This document shows, one piece after another, positions 54,142 to 64,000 of a stretch of DNA of 64,000 nucleotides (positions are counted from its first letter, which is position 1; each line of letters begins with the position of its first letter). A program made the translations under genes and the position numbers. This stretch comes from Erythrophleum ivorense. Lineage: Eukaryota; Streptophyta; Magnoliopsida; Fabales; Fabaceae. Where the stretch lies: the NCBI GenBank assembly GCA_026724425.1, contig JAIUCV010000003.1, positions 59,227,088 through 59,291,087 on the forward strand. The letters are read 5' to 3'. The notes beneath the pieces are model-generated. The model saw only the letters and a list, made by a program, of their open reading frames with translations, was not told the DNA's origin and made no database searches.

Positions 54142-57100
54142 ATGACTGATATATGGAATGTGGTGGACGGGTTGAAGGCACCGATTCTAATGGCGGTGGT
54201 GCAGATATCATTTGCAGGGGCAAATGTGCTGTACAAGCTTGCTGTGAACGATGGAATGAGCTTGAGGGTGGTGGTTGCTTATCGCTTCCTTTTTGCGACT
54301 GCTTTCATGGTTCCTCTTGCTCTCATTTTGGACAGGTTAATACCATTTTCTCTGTTTTTGATATAACTTTCCACTCACCTTCCTATAAGATTTTTCATCT
54401 AATCATTTTATTTTCAATAATTTGTCTCCATTTTAGGGTTAGAATTTAGAATTATATGTCCATGAGTTCGAGAATGCATTCATATATAAAGTACATCATC
54501 TATATATTATTGCTTTCTTGCGTATGCTAAGAATGGAATTTTCTCTGTAATATTAGTAGCTTTCCCTTCTTTAGATGCAATTTAAGCTTCTCATCTTTTT
54601 ATTTTAAAAAAATAGAGTAAGAATCTAAAGATAAATTCAATGAGTTATTCTTATCTTATTATTACTTTTCCTTTATGAGCGTAAGAGATGAGTATTTTTC
54701 TTTTTCCCTTTGGCCTGAAAACGTGAGAGATGAGTTTAATGTACTTATGCTCTGTTTGGTTCGCCGCAACGTAATCGCATTTTCTTTACATAAACTATGT
54801 AATGTTTTTATATTGTTTTATTTTATCTATCAAATTATTTTTTTAAAAGTAGAGATAAAAAAATTATTTTTTATCTTATCTATCTCTATTTACTTACATT
54901 TTACATTCCCTTTCTCATTATTACTCGATAATGATTATTGTTTTGACTCTTCTACTTGCAGTTTCAAAAGGTCTCGGGCGAGGGTGATTTTATTAATGGG
55001 TTATTCTATATTAATTGAGCAGATATATTATTGAAAATTCACTTGAGATTAGAATAGATAGCTCACTTGAGAAAAAGTTCCTGAGGAATTGAACAATCAC
55101 TGCTTGACAAAATTCATGAAGCAAAATAGCTGTTTTAAATATAAAACCTAAAATATTAATAGATATTTTTTTTTCTTTTGCACTATAAATTAAATAGGAA
55201 GAAAATTTGGAAATGAAATGGTTAATTGGGTAGTGAATTTTGCAGGAAGAAGAGAGCAAAGATGACGTGGAGGGTTATGTTTCAGGCATTTCTGAGTGGC
55301 TTATTTGGGTATGTTTGCGTTGTTTTAATTGCATTATTGTTGCATATGTATGACTGCGCTACTTTAGGATTCAGTTCTGCTTTGCAGCGAAATGAATGTG
55401 CCAATCGCGAGACAGTTTTAGTCACACGAAATTTAAAAGCAATTTTGGCTTTGTTAAGTTTTTTTATTGCAGGTAAACTACAGTTTATTCTCCTGTAGTT
55501 TGGCACAAAATTATTTTATCTTCTGTGATGTGTCTCATTGTTACTTAATTATTATTTTATTGTATGTATTTTATTTTTTTAAATTGTCTTTCTAAGAAGT
55601 TAATTATCCTTTTGATGATATTATTATTCATTTATTTATTTATTTAAATTAATAGTTTTGATTTAATTAACATACAGAGGAGCATTGGCCCAAAACTTTT
55701 ACTTGGAGACGTTGACATTAACATCGGTAACATTTGCTTCCGCCATGACCAACCTCATTCCAGTCATCACCTTTATCTTGACTGTCTCCCTAGGGTAAGT
55801 TTCAGCGCAACTATAATGCTACCTTTTTTTTTTTTTCAATTTTTGTATCAGATATATATTCCTCTGGGTGTATTTACATCTTTGTTCCCTATGAAAGAAC
55901 CGATAATTTTTTAAAATTGTTAAATCACATTTTACTTTAAAAATATGAGATCGATGTAATTGATTTTATTTTATGTCAGACATGTATCTTAAATGAAAAT
56001 GATTAAGGTATTGTTCCTTATCAATAGTTAGTAGAGGAACTTAATCTCAATAAAATTTGAACATATTTTTTATTATAATGCCAAAATAATAAAATAAAAT
56101 AAAATAAAATTATGAGACAAGTTTTTGTTTTTATTCTCATAAGATTGGAAATCTTTTAATTTTTTTCATCTATTAGTTATTTTAAAAAAAGAAATAGGAT
56201 TTCTCTCTTTTAGCATAGCGAGCCCCCAGTAGGGGTAAAAAATAATAATTCTTAAATTATTGAAGTACTTGCAAATGTTATTATTTTATTCATTCATCTT
56301 CATCTAAAATTTTGAAACAAATTTTAATGGGTTTGTCAAAAATTCAGATATGTGAGTTAACGGTATTAAATAAACAAAATATAAATCAACAATTAAAAAT
56401 AACATGAGTAAATTAAAAAAAGTTTTACTTAAGTATTTACACTCTAAATATCTACATAAAAGTATTTGATGGTTGACATGGTATCTAGTTTTAGTTTTTA
56501 CTAATAGTTGAAAGATATCTATCTACTCTATCATTATCAACATTTGTTGGGTGACTTTTTTTATGAGTACTTTAAAATTAAAATTTTAAATACATAAACC
56601 ACGTGTAGAAGAGTGTGTCCTATATTGTCCAAGAAGAAATTATGTTTTAGTAAATTAAGTCCGATCACAGAAATAATACACACACACACACACACACACC
56701 AAATATTTGTAAAATTACCTGTTTAACTTAGATGGTCTAATAATCAAATGACAATAATTATTAAGTTGTTTTAGTTGTAAACATTTTCAGTATGGAAAGA
56801 TTAAATTTGAAAACAGCAGTATAGGTACATTAATGGAGTCGGAGGGGTAATGCTATTGACTCTCTTCAAAGGTGAGGAAATTGGAACAGGTTCCTACCAC
56901 CTCAACATTTCGCATAATCATTACCAACAAGCCGGCCACGTCCCAGCTCCACCACATGCCACCTCAGGTGGTAGCACCGGCTTGGGTGAACTCTGTTCCC
57001 TTGGCAACGGTTTCTCTTATGCTTTGTGGCTCATCATTCAGGATAGCTCCTCTCCCCCCCCCCCCCAACTCTCTCTCTCTCTCTCTCCCTCCACTATATA

Positions 57101-57651
57101 TATATATATATATATATATTAATTTACAAATATATTATTTTGTTTTTTCTTAAATTTAATCAAAAAAAGAAGACTGGTTAGTTTTTTTAATGAATTAATT
57201 AACTCATTGATGAAAAATTATTTGTATATTAACTTGTTCACTCAATTATTTTTTACATCACATAGATCACAAATTGTCCTTTTTACAATAAAGTAGTGCT
57301 TTTCTATTGTCCTGTTGAGTTAGATTTAAAATTGTACCATATATGAGCCCCTTTCTATAAAGAATTGATTTGATGTAAAAATGACAATTTATATTGAGAA
57401 ACCAATTGACGTACAAGTCATTTTTGAAAGATTAATTCAATTTTTTAATTTATAATTCAGAATTAATTTTTTTATGAAAATTTTTTCTACAGACGAAGAT
57501 GAGTGAAAAATACGCAAGTCATTACTCAAACACAGCTTTGATGTCTCTAATGGTAGCATTGGTATTTATTGTGTTTGCCCTTTGCTTTGAGAGAGGATGG
57601 AGTCAATGGAGATTGAGTTAGAATGTTAGGCTTCTCACTGTGGCATATTCG
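54142..57651 (+). pseudogene. WAT1-related (nodulin MtN21/EamA) transporter gene, disrupted
   Basis: Five exons fit the family: 54142-54335 (MTDIWNVVDGLKAPILMAVV, ending ALILDR), 55246-55308 (KKRAKMTWRVMFQAFLSGLFG), 55678-55794 (GALAQNFYLETLTLTS, ITFILTVSLG), 56791-57041 and 57493-57651 (TKMSEKYASHYSNTALMSL). Introns 1-3 have GT...AG borders and correct phases. I start at 54142 because MTDIW aligns with family N-termini; ATG 54130 is an alternative. WAT1-type proteins have ten membrane helices and two EamA domains, and some carry auxin or amino acids. Lesions: exon 4 runs into TAG at 56822 and resumes in another frame (NGVGGVMLLTLFKG), implying loss of about 17 bp. The donor after LWLIIQ reads GA instead of GT. 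Exon 5 has TAG at 57619-57621 where relatives have WNVRLLT-type tryptophan. The next intron holds a copia element, so later exons would be outside the window. Confidence 0.85.
57054..57120. repeat. Compound microsatellite C13-(CT)n-(TA)n next to exon 4
   Basis: Thirteen C, about ten CT and about twelve TA units follow exon 4 of the WAT1-type gene almost directly (13 bp after the expected splice donor). Length change here is likely and may be connected with loss of the donor. Confidence 0.9.
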
Positions 57652-57864
57652 GTATGTTAGTTAATTCCGTGCGGATTTCATCGATCTTAGCTATATATAT
57701 CGTTATTATTTATTATAATAATTATTAAATAAAGGTTATTAATTTACACAATAAAAAAATTTTATATTTTCTTTTTTTACAACTATTGCAAATTATACGT
57801 ACATATTGTATTTGAGTTTATTTGAGTTGCTTACTTATTTGTTTGGACAACTGGGTGTGGTCAT

Positions 57865-58243
57865 TGTTAAATTAATTTTATTAATTAATTGTGGATTAGT
57901 ATTAATTAATTATTAGAGAAATTATAAAACTAATATAGTAATTAGTTTTGTTTTAAATGTTAAATTTAGGACAAATTAAGTTCTAGTTAATTATGTGTAA
58001 TTTGTGATAAATTAGATTATATATAAATCTATCTATTGGATAAAAGTTTCAACCTATACATCAGTAGTCAGTAATTTTTTATCACAAGGCTAACTAATTG
58101 AGAAGTAAGAGTCTTTTTAGTATATTAATTAATTATTAATTTAATTAATTAATTTTAGTGGGAGTTATTAAGGAAGTGGTTAGATAGTTTTTAGATGTAT
58201 GATCATTTTAAGAGCTCTCTTATGATAACTTTAACATCAATAT

Positions 58244-58297
<54 letters not shown>

Positions 58298-58469
58298 TTT
58301 TATTTTGGGATTATTCAAGAAAATCTAAAGGGCCAAGCAGGTTGTTTTCTTTGCTTTTTTCTTTTTTACAGGTATCAATGGCTATCCTGAAAACATCAAG
58401 TATGCTCAATTTTTATAGTCTATTTTAATTCATGGTATCTCCCATTGAAATTTTGAAACACTCTTATCA
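57865..58469 (+). repeat. 5' LTR of the copia element (605 bp)
   Basis: It starts TGTTAAATTAATTTTATTAA and ends CTCTTATCA, two bases before the primer-binding site. The same start appears at 63948. Its last third holds a (CT)n run. TTAATTAATT palindromes are frequent at its start. Confidence 0.85.
58245..58297. repeat. (CT)n microsatellite in the copia LTR
   Basis: About 25 CT units with one interruption. If the element was transcribed, such a run near the LTR end would be in the RNA leader. Confidence 0.95.
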
Positions 58470-58471
58470 AA

Positions 58472-58484
58472 TGGTATTAGAGCA
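58472..58484 (+). other. Primer-binding site of the copia element
   Basis: TGGTATTAGAGCA matches the initiator Met tRNA complement TGGTATCAGAGC except for one C-to-T change. Confidence 0.8.
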
Positions 58485-59798
58485 TGATTAACAATATATT
58501 TTGATAGATGCTGAACATGTGTAAAATTTCTTTGTTCAGATTCATTATTTGTTCATAATTAATTTTAAAAAGGGGGACAAAAATGAAGAATAATAGCGTG
58601 AATTGGGGATTTTGAATTTCTTTGCCTATTGATTTCAATTCTTGCTTGATTCATGATTGTAATGCTTTTGTGTGGTTTGTTGGTGTTGAATCATGTTAAA
58701 AACTCCATTGTTGCATTAAATCGAATACTCAAAAATTTAAGATTGTGATGTTTACTATTCATTAGTTTTTTGTGGCTTTTTCTTTGATTTGTTCATGATT
58801 CTTGCTTAGGGAAGTGTTTTAAATGTTTTATTAAGGAGAAAATGCATTAAAACATGATTTCCAAAAGCTTATATGTGCAATAATGGCGGAAATCTGCCAT
58901 TGTTGGAGCTTGGAGTTCTAAGTTAGAAGAAGACAGGCTTGGGCAAACCCTACTCGTGCTCTCTAGCACATGGGGTGCGTGTGGCCTGGTTTTAGGACCC
59001 TTGGGCCTATGTTTGCCCTAATAGACTCCATTTTTTATCTTTTACTTGATGGTAAATTTTTTGAAATTTTTTGGACCTTGAAAATATTTTATTTTGATTT
59101 TCCATAAACATATATAGTGAGAATTAATATTATACTCTTAGAATTTTGGCATCAAATTTTTTATATATAATATATGCATAATTATGAATTACACATGTGA
59201 TGTACTCTCTCTGGTAATTTGTTTTGATATATTAAGCAAATTTTAAATATTTTGTAAGATTTAGGCTTCCATATGTATATGTCAAAATTTTGGCATGAAC
59301 CAATAAACCTTCTGTAAATATTATGGGAGTGTTTACACCTAATGATTATATACTCACATATCATAAGTCTAATCATGATAGTGTATTGGTCTAAGTGTTT
59401 GGAAATATATTATAATGATAATGGATATACCCTATTGATATGACATTATCATTGTAATTTTAAGGTTTAGACTCTTTTGGATAGACAAGTGGCAATTTTT
59501 TTAATATTTTAATATTTCTTGTACCCTATCAGTGCAAAGATATTGAGTACTTTTTTGTGTATGTTCTTTTATACGCCAAATTTATGTGATACACGTGAGT
59601 CTTCTTAGTTTATCATAATTCAAGACCCTTAAGTAGAATTATAATGAATGATTTGTATTATATATATAGTTGCATTACTTATTTATGATTAGAAATTTTG
59701 TTTAATAATTATGTTATGCACTCATAATTAATATTTCCTATTTTTGTTAGATCAGTTTCAGTCAATCAGTAACTATTTATAGTGAAGACTTTATACCT
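58485..59798 (+). other. Leader of the copia element
   Basis: About 1.3 kb lies between the primer site and gag and has no recognised coding content. The length is long for a copia leader, so an unrecognised insertion may be present. Confidence 0.4.
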
Positions 59799-60654
59799 AT
59801 GACAACTGGAAAAGGTCCCTTACCATGTACTTGACTATTTTCTGAGAAGGATTTGGCTTCTAGAGAACCTAAACAAGCAAATCTTATTGTTGAGTCTAAT
59901 AATGTAGATAAGGCCTATCATAAGTAATGGTATGAGTCAAATCATATCTATTTAGCAGTGATTAAATTCACCATTGAGAAGGGCATCATAGAGAGGATTC
60001 TAGACAAAGATACTGCAGTAGAGTACCTTAAGGCCATTGGTGAGAAATTTAAAAGGTTTGATAAGAGTAAAAAAGCCTACTATATTTCACTACTTGAAAA
60101 CATGTGTTATAATAGAGTGTCAGGTGTTACAAAACATATCATGAAGCTCACCAACTATTATAATAAGATAAAATCATATGGAGTTGACTTGGGAGAAAGT
60201 TTTTTGGTTTATCGTGTCCTCCAATTGTTGCCATCTAAATATGGACTTTTGAAAACAGCCGATAATTCTCAAGAGGCAAAATGGACGGTAGAATAGTTAA
60301 TCTCGATAGTAACTCAAGAAGAAGAGTTAATCAAGAAGAATTCTTTACTAGCGACTATAAATTATTTGTCCTATAGCTCAAGCAGCAAGTCAAGTGATAA
60401 TGATAAGAAGAGAAAGAAATCAGCATTTCAAAAATTTGCAAAACCTGGAGCAAAGAGGTGGCAAGAAAAATAGAAGTCTAAAGAAAAAAACCCTTAAGGG
60501 CGACTATCATTATTGTAAGAAAATTGGTCATAAAATATTTGACTATTTTAAGCTTAAAAACAAAGTTGAAAAGGAAGGCATATCTTCTAATTTTACTCCT
60601 TTAGCTTTAGTTTGTTTTGAATCCAACAACCTTGAAATATCTTTTAATTTTTAG
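59799..60654 (+). pseudogene. gag of the copia element
   Basis: ATG at 59799 opens the frame that continues, through stops at codons 12 and 44, into the typical copia gag core: EYLKAIGEKFKRFDKSKKAY, RVSGVTKHIMKLTNYYNKIK, GESFLVYRVLQLLPSKYG. A stop after KWTVE (60294-60296) is followed by LISIVTQEEELIKK. The zinc knuckle is reduced to YHYCKKIGHKIFDYF, with two of the CCHC residues lost. Confidence 0.85.
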
Positions 60655-63652
60655 TGGTTGGCTTCTGATGCAACTATTCATATTGTGAATTCTTTATAAG
60701 GGCTAAAAAACAAATAGATCCCAAGTGAGAAGGAGAAGGCCATCTTAAAAGTTGAAGAAAGTAAGGTAGTAGTTGAATGTATAGGGTCTGTTTATTTGAA
60801 ATTACCTTCTGGACATGGATTGAATTTGAATAATATTATTTATGTACCTTTTACAAGAAGAAATTTAATTTTTAATTCTATATTAGACAAATATGGTTAT
60901 TCCTGTTGGCAAAGAAATGGAAAGATTGATATTTATTTTAATTTAAATGTTGTGGGCTCAGCTTCTTTGTAGAATGTGTTATATTGTTTAAATTTGAATA
61001 GTTATTCAATTGAACTTCCTAGAGCTTTTGTTAATGTTTTGATTAGGTGCAAATATATCTAAAAAAAGACTAGAAAGGTTGGTCAAACAAGGTGTATGGA
61101 CAAATCTTAATTTTTTTAACTTTAAAATTTTGGACCTAATCCATATTGACATTTGTGGGCCTATTGTACCTACTGCAATGGTTGAATATAAATATTATAT
61201 TATTTTCATAAATGATCATTATAGATATAGGTGGATCGATTTTTTACATGAAAAGTTAGAATCATTAGATGCCTTCAAGGTTTTTAAGGCAGTTGCCGAG
61301 TTAAAGACTAGCAAGACCATTAAATGTGTCAGATCAGATAGAGGTGGTGAATATTAAGGAAAGTATACTGAAATAGGTAGAAATCTTGACCCATTCACTC
61401 TGTTCATACAGAAACAAGAGATTGAAGCTCAATATATAATGCTTGGTACCCCTTAGAAAAATAGGGTTGTAGAAAAGCGTAATCACACTCTGATAGATAT
61501 TGTTAGGAGTATAGTAAGTCACTATTCCTTACCAAAATTCTTATGGGGTGATGCTTTAAAAACTATAGTTTATATTTTGAATCAAATATCTAGTAAATCA
61601 GTGCCAAAGACACCATATGAACTTTATTTTGTAAAAAAGCCCAGTTTAAAATATTTTTATGTATAGGGTTGTAAGGTAGAAGTGAGGTCATATAATTATC
61701 AGTTGAAAAAGTTAGATTCTAGAACTATTAGTGGATTCTTTATTAAGTATTGTAGTATCAAGAGGCTACAGATATTATTGCCCCACTTACACTACCGAGG
61801 TCATCGAATCTGATCGAACATTTTATTTTGAGGATAGCTTTGATAGTGGGAGATTTGTGCCTAAGGTTATGAATTTATGCAATTAGAGTACTATTTTGCC
61901 TATGCCTGTTCTATCACTTACTTTAGCTGATAGAGGTGATGTTATTAAGAATCTTGTTGAAGTTGGTCTGGAACAATCTCTTGCGGGTACTAAAGAGCCA
62001 TTGGTTGAGTTGAAGAGATCTCAAAGAGTTTGTAGACATACCATGCCAAGTGAATACATAATTTACTTGTAGGAATTTGAATTTGATATTGATGATGGTG
62101 TAGATCCTATGCTTTTTTAGCAAACAATGTCAAGCCCTTATTCTTATAAATGGTTAGAGGTTATGAATGATGAAATGGCTTCTATGCGTTACATCTGTGT
62201 ATGGAAGCTTGTTGAATTATCAGATGGGTACAAATTTATTGGTTATAAATAGGTCTTTAGGAGTAGACGAGGGGCCACTAGTGAGATTAAAAGATATAAA
62301 ACCAAACTTGTAGCTAAAGACTATAATAAAAAAGAATATATTGATTACAAAGGAACCTTTTCTCTAGTGTCTACTAAAGATGCTTTCAGGGTAGTCATGA
62401 CTCCTGTTGTATAACTTGATCTTGAACTTCATTGATGGATGTTAAAATTGCTTTTCTGAATGGAGACTTGTATGAAGAAGTTTACATGACTCAATTAGAT
62501 GATTTTGTTGAACCTGGCAAAGAGCATCTGGTGTGCAAATTATGTAACTTTATCTATGGGTTAAAGTAAGCCTACAGGCAGTGACATTTAAAGTTTGATG
62601 ATAAGGTTATCACCTCTTTTGGGTTCATTGAAAATGTCTCAAATAAGTATATCTATCAAAAATTTGATAGGAATAATTTTGTTATTCTTATACTCTATAT
62701 TGATAAGATTTTACTAGCCAATAATTCAATGAATTTTTTGAATGAGACAAAACATATATTGTCATGCCACTTTAATATAAAGGATCTTAGCGAGACTTCT
62801 TTTGTTTTTAAGATTCAGATCTATTATGATAAATCTCGTGGCATTCTTGGTTTGTCTCGGGCAAATTATATTAATTAAGCACTTAAGAAATTCAATATAG
62901 ACTCTTGTGCTGGACTTGTTCAGAAAGGTGAAAGGTTGTCAAGATTACAATACCCTCAAAATGATGTTGAAAAGGCTAACATGGATAAGATTCCATATGC
63001 ATCTATTATTGGTAGCCTTAAACATGCTCAAATATGCACTTGTCTAAATATGACATTTGCTATCAGTGTGTTTGGTAGATACTTGAGCAATCTGAGCAAG
63101 AATCATTAGAGAGTTGCAAAAAAAGTTATGAGGTATCTATAAGGTACAAAACAATATAGGTTAACCCTTAGAAAGTCTTATTCTTTTAAGATTGTTGGAT
63201 ATACAAATTCAGACTATGCATCATGTTTGGATGACCATAAGTCAACTTTTAGATACATCGTTATGATGTCTTGATGAGCTATTTTGTGGAAGAGTGCAAA
63301 GTAGACACTCACAACTACTTCAACTATGAAAGTAAAGTATATCGCATGTTATGAAACCACTTGTCAAGCTATATGGTTGAAGAAATTGATATCTAATATA
63401 CATCTTGTTGATTCTATATTGTGACCTTTAACCACTTATTGCAATAGTTCACTTGCTATGTGCTTCTCTCATAATCACATAGATTCTAGTTGCATTAAAT
63501 ATTTTAATATTAAACTCCTATTTGTTAGAAAGAAGATTGTTGAATCTTAGACTTGTATGGTTGACATTTTTTGTGAACATATGCTTGCGGATCCATTAAC
63601 CAAAGATCATAGGAGTATTTTAAAATCATGTAACTCATATGTGTCTTGTTAA
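60655..63652 (+). pseudogene. pol of the copia element (protease, integrase, RT, RNase H)
   Basis: The protease region reads WLASDATIHI where an LDSGAT motif is expected, so its active site is lost; IIYVPFTRRNLIFNSILDK follows. The integrase core is in 61079-61357 (LIHIDICGPIVPTAMVEYKY, RSDRGGEY), then EKRNHTLIDIVRSIVSHYSL and PKTPYELYF. Reverse transcriptase follows: AFLNGDLYEEVYMTQ (preceded by a shift), FIYGLK, then YIDKILLAN where YVDD is usual. RNase H ends the frame with GYTNSDYASCLDDHKS and CKYF-type IKYFNIK. At least ten stops are visible along the frame. The order identifies Ty1/copia; the lineage is not assigned. Confidence 0.88.
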
Positions 63653-63947
63653 ATTCTGATATAGCATTGGTTAAGTAGGAGTCTTGCGACATGTCTGTAT
63701 TTATGTTTTACTGGTTTATGACCATTTATGTAATTTTGTTCTATTTAGATTATGAAATTTTGTGTTAATACATTTAATATCACTTGCTTCCCTATCAAAT
63801 TCAATGATTTTGTGTTGTTTCATTTTTTCTGGGTTTTGGTTGAGGTTTAGTGTATACTAATGGCTTTATCGTTATATATATATATATATATTCTATTATT
63901 ATGTAATTTTCTTTAAATAATTGATTAATACTATCTAAGTAAAAGAT

Positions 63948-64000
63948 TGTTGAATTAATTTTATTAATTAATTATGGATTAGCATTAATTAATTATTAAA
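63948..64000 (+). repeat. 3' LTR of the copia element (start only)
   Basis: TGTTGAATTAATTTTATTAA and the following bases repeat the start of the 5' LTR at 57865 with about four differences in 53 bp. A modest purine tract (AAGTAAAAGA) lies just before it. The rest is cut off by the window end. Confidence 0.85.

Larger units (their letters stand above)
57865..64000 (+). mobile_element. Ty1/copia retrotransposon, degenerate, running off the window
   Basis: A 5' LTR (57865-58469), primer-binding site, gag, protease, integrase, reverse transcriptase and RNase H remains, and the start of a 3' LTR (63948 onward) are present in copia order (integrase before RT). All coding parts have several stops. 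The first 53 bp of the two LTRs differ at about four positions, so the insertion is older than the gypsy element at 9790. The five bases before the 5' LTR are GTCAT; the matching right-hand copy would be outside the window. It lies in an intron of the WAT1-type pseudogene. Confidence 0.9.

Noticed and set aside
54748..54955. Further TTTGGT-type MITE in intron 1 of the WAT1-type pseudogene
   Set aside because: One end (CTGTTTGGTTCGCCGCAACG) looks right, but no matching inverted end or target duplication could be found.

Overview
The window looks like euchromatic to intermediate chromatin of a flowering plant, most likely a eudicot. It is AT-rich throughout, with plant-style GT/AG introns and microsatellites. 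Its mobile elements are the typical plant set: En/Spm (CACTA) DNA transposons, Ty3/gypsy and Ty1/copia retrotransposons with initiator-Met primer sites, and hAT-like MITEs. The species cannot be named from the sequence alone. Only one clearly intact host gene is present. A second host gene (WAT1/EamA transporter) is broken. Everything else recognisable is transposon-derived.

Bases 1-29,600 are a transposon nest. Its core is one CACTA element (3454-26868) with matching terminal inverted repeats, subterminal TTTTAGTGGCGAC-type arrays at both ends and an identical 3-bp target duplication (ATC). On the minus strand it carries a decayed TNPD transposase gene (6678-18459) and a second, TNPA/Ptta-like gene (4656-6423). 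A Ty3/gypsy element (9790-17913, target duplication CCAAG) split the transposase gene. It has a 2.86-kb 5' LTR, a gag-pol broken by two stops and a frameshift, and a 3' end lost through an internal deletion. The CACTA element itself sits inside an older CACTA-like sequence. A solo LTR (1345-2908, duplication CGTTG) lies to its left. Diverged LTR-like sequence, a CG-rich repeat block, a minisatellite and a perfect 35-bp inverted repeat lie in its right half.

Bases 29,600-46,300 hold a 3.7-kb solo LTR (29637-33339, duplication AAAAT), a MITE-like element, a fossil of a Tat/Ogre-type gypsy element (36.2-37.7 kb, minus strand) and long AT-rich stretches with microsatellites and small duplications but no recognisable gene.

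Bases 46,300-48,500 carry the one intact gene: two exons encoding a short, very acidic protein of about 104 residues. It begins MGNC, a context for N-myristoylation and palmitoylation. A minus-strand gypsy fossil (48.5-53.1 kb) ends immediately downstream. That fossil was itself hit by several MITEs, including one hAT-like MITE nested inside another of the same family, each with a perfect 8-bp target duplication.

Bases 54,000-57,650 hold a WAT1-related (nodulin MtN21/EamA) gene with five exons visible. It is broken by a frameshift and stop in exon 4, a lost splice donor and a nonsense codon in exon 5. A degenerate Ty1/copia element (57865 to beyond the window end) sits in the following intron, so any later exons lie outside the window.

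I found no cellular system that looks wholly new. The most distinctive signal is the array of CTCGCTATAGCGAG-type palindromes near the start of two related gypsy LTRs.
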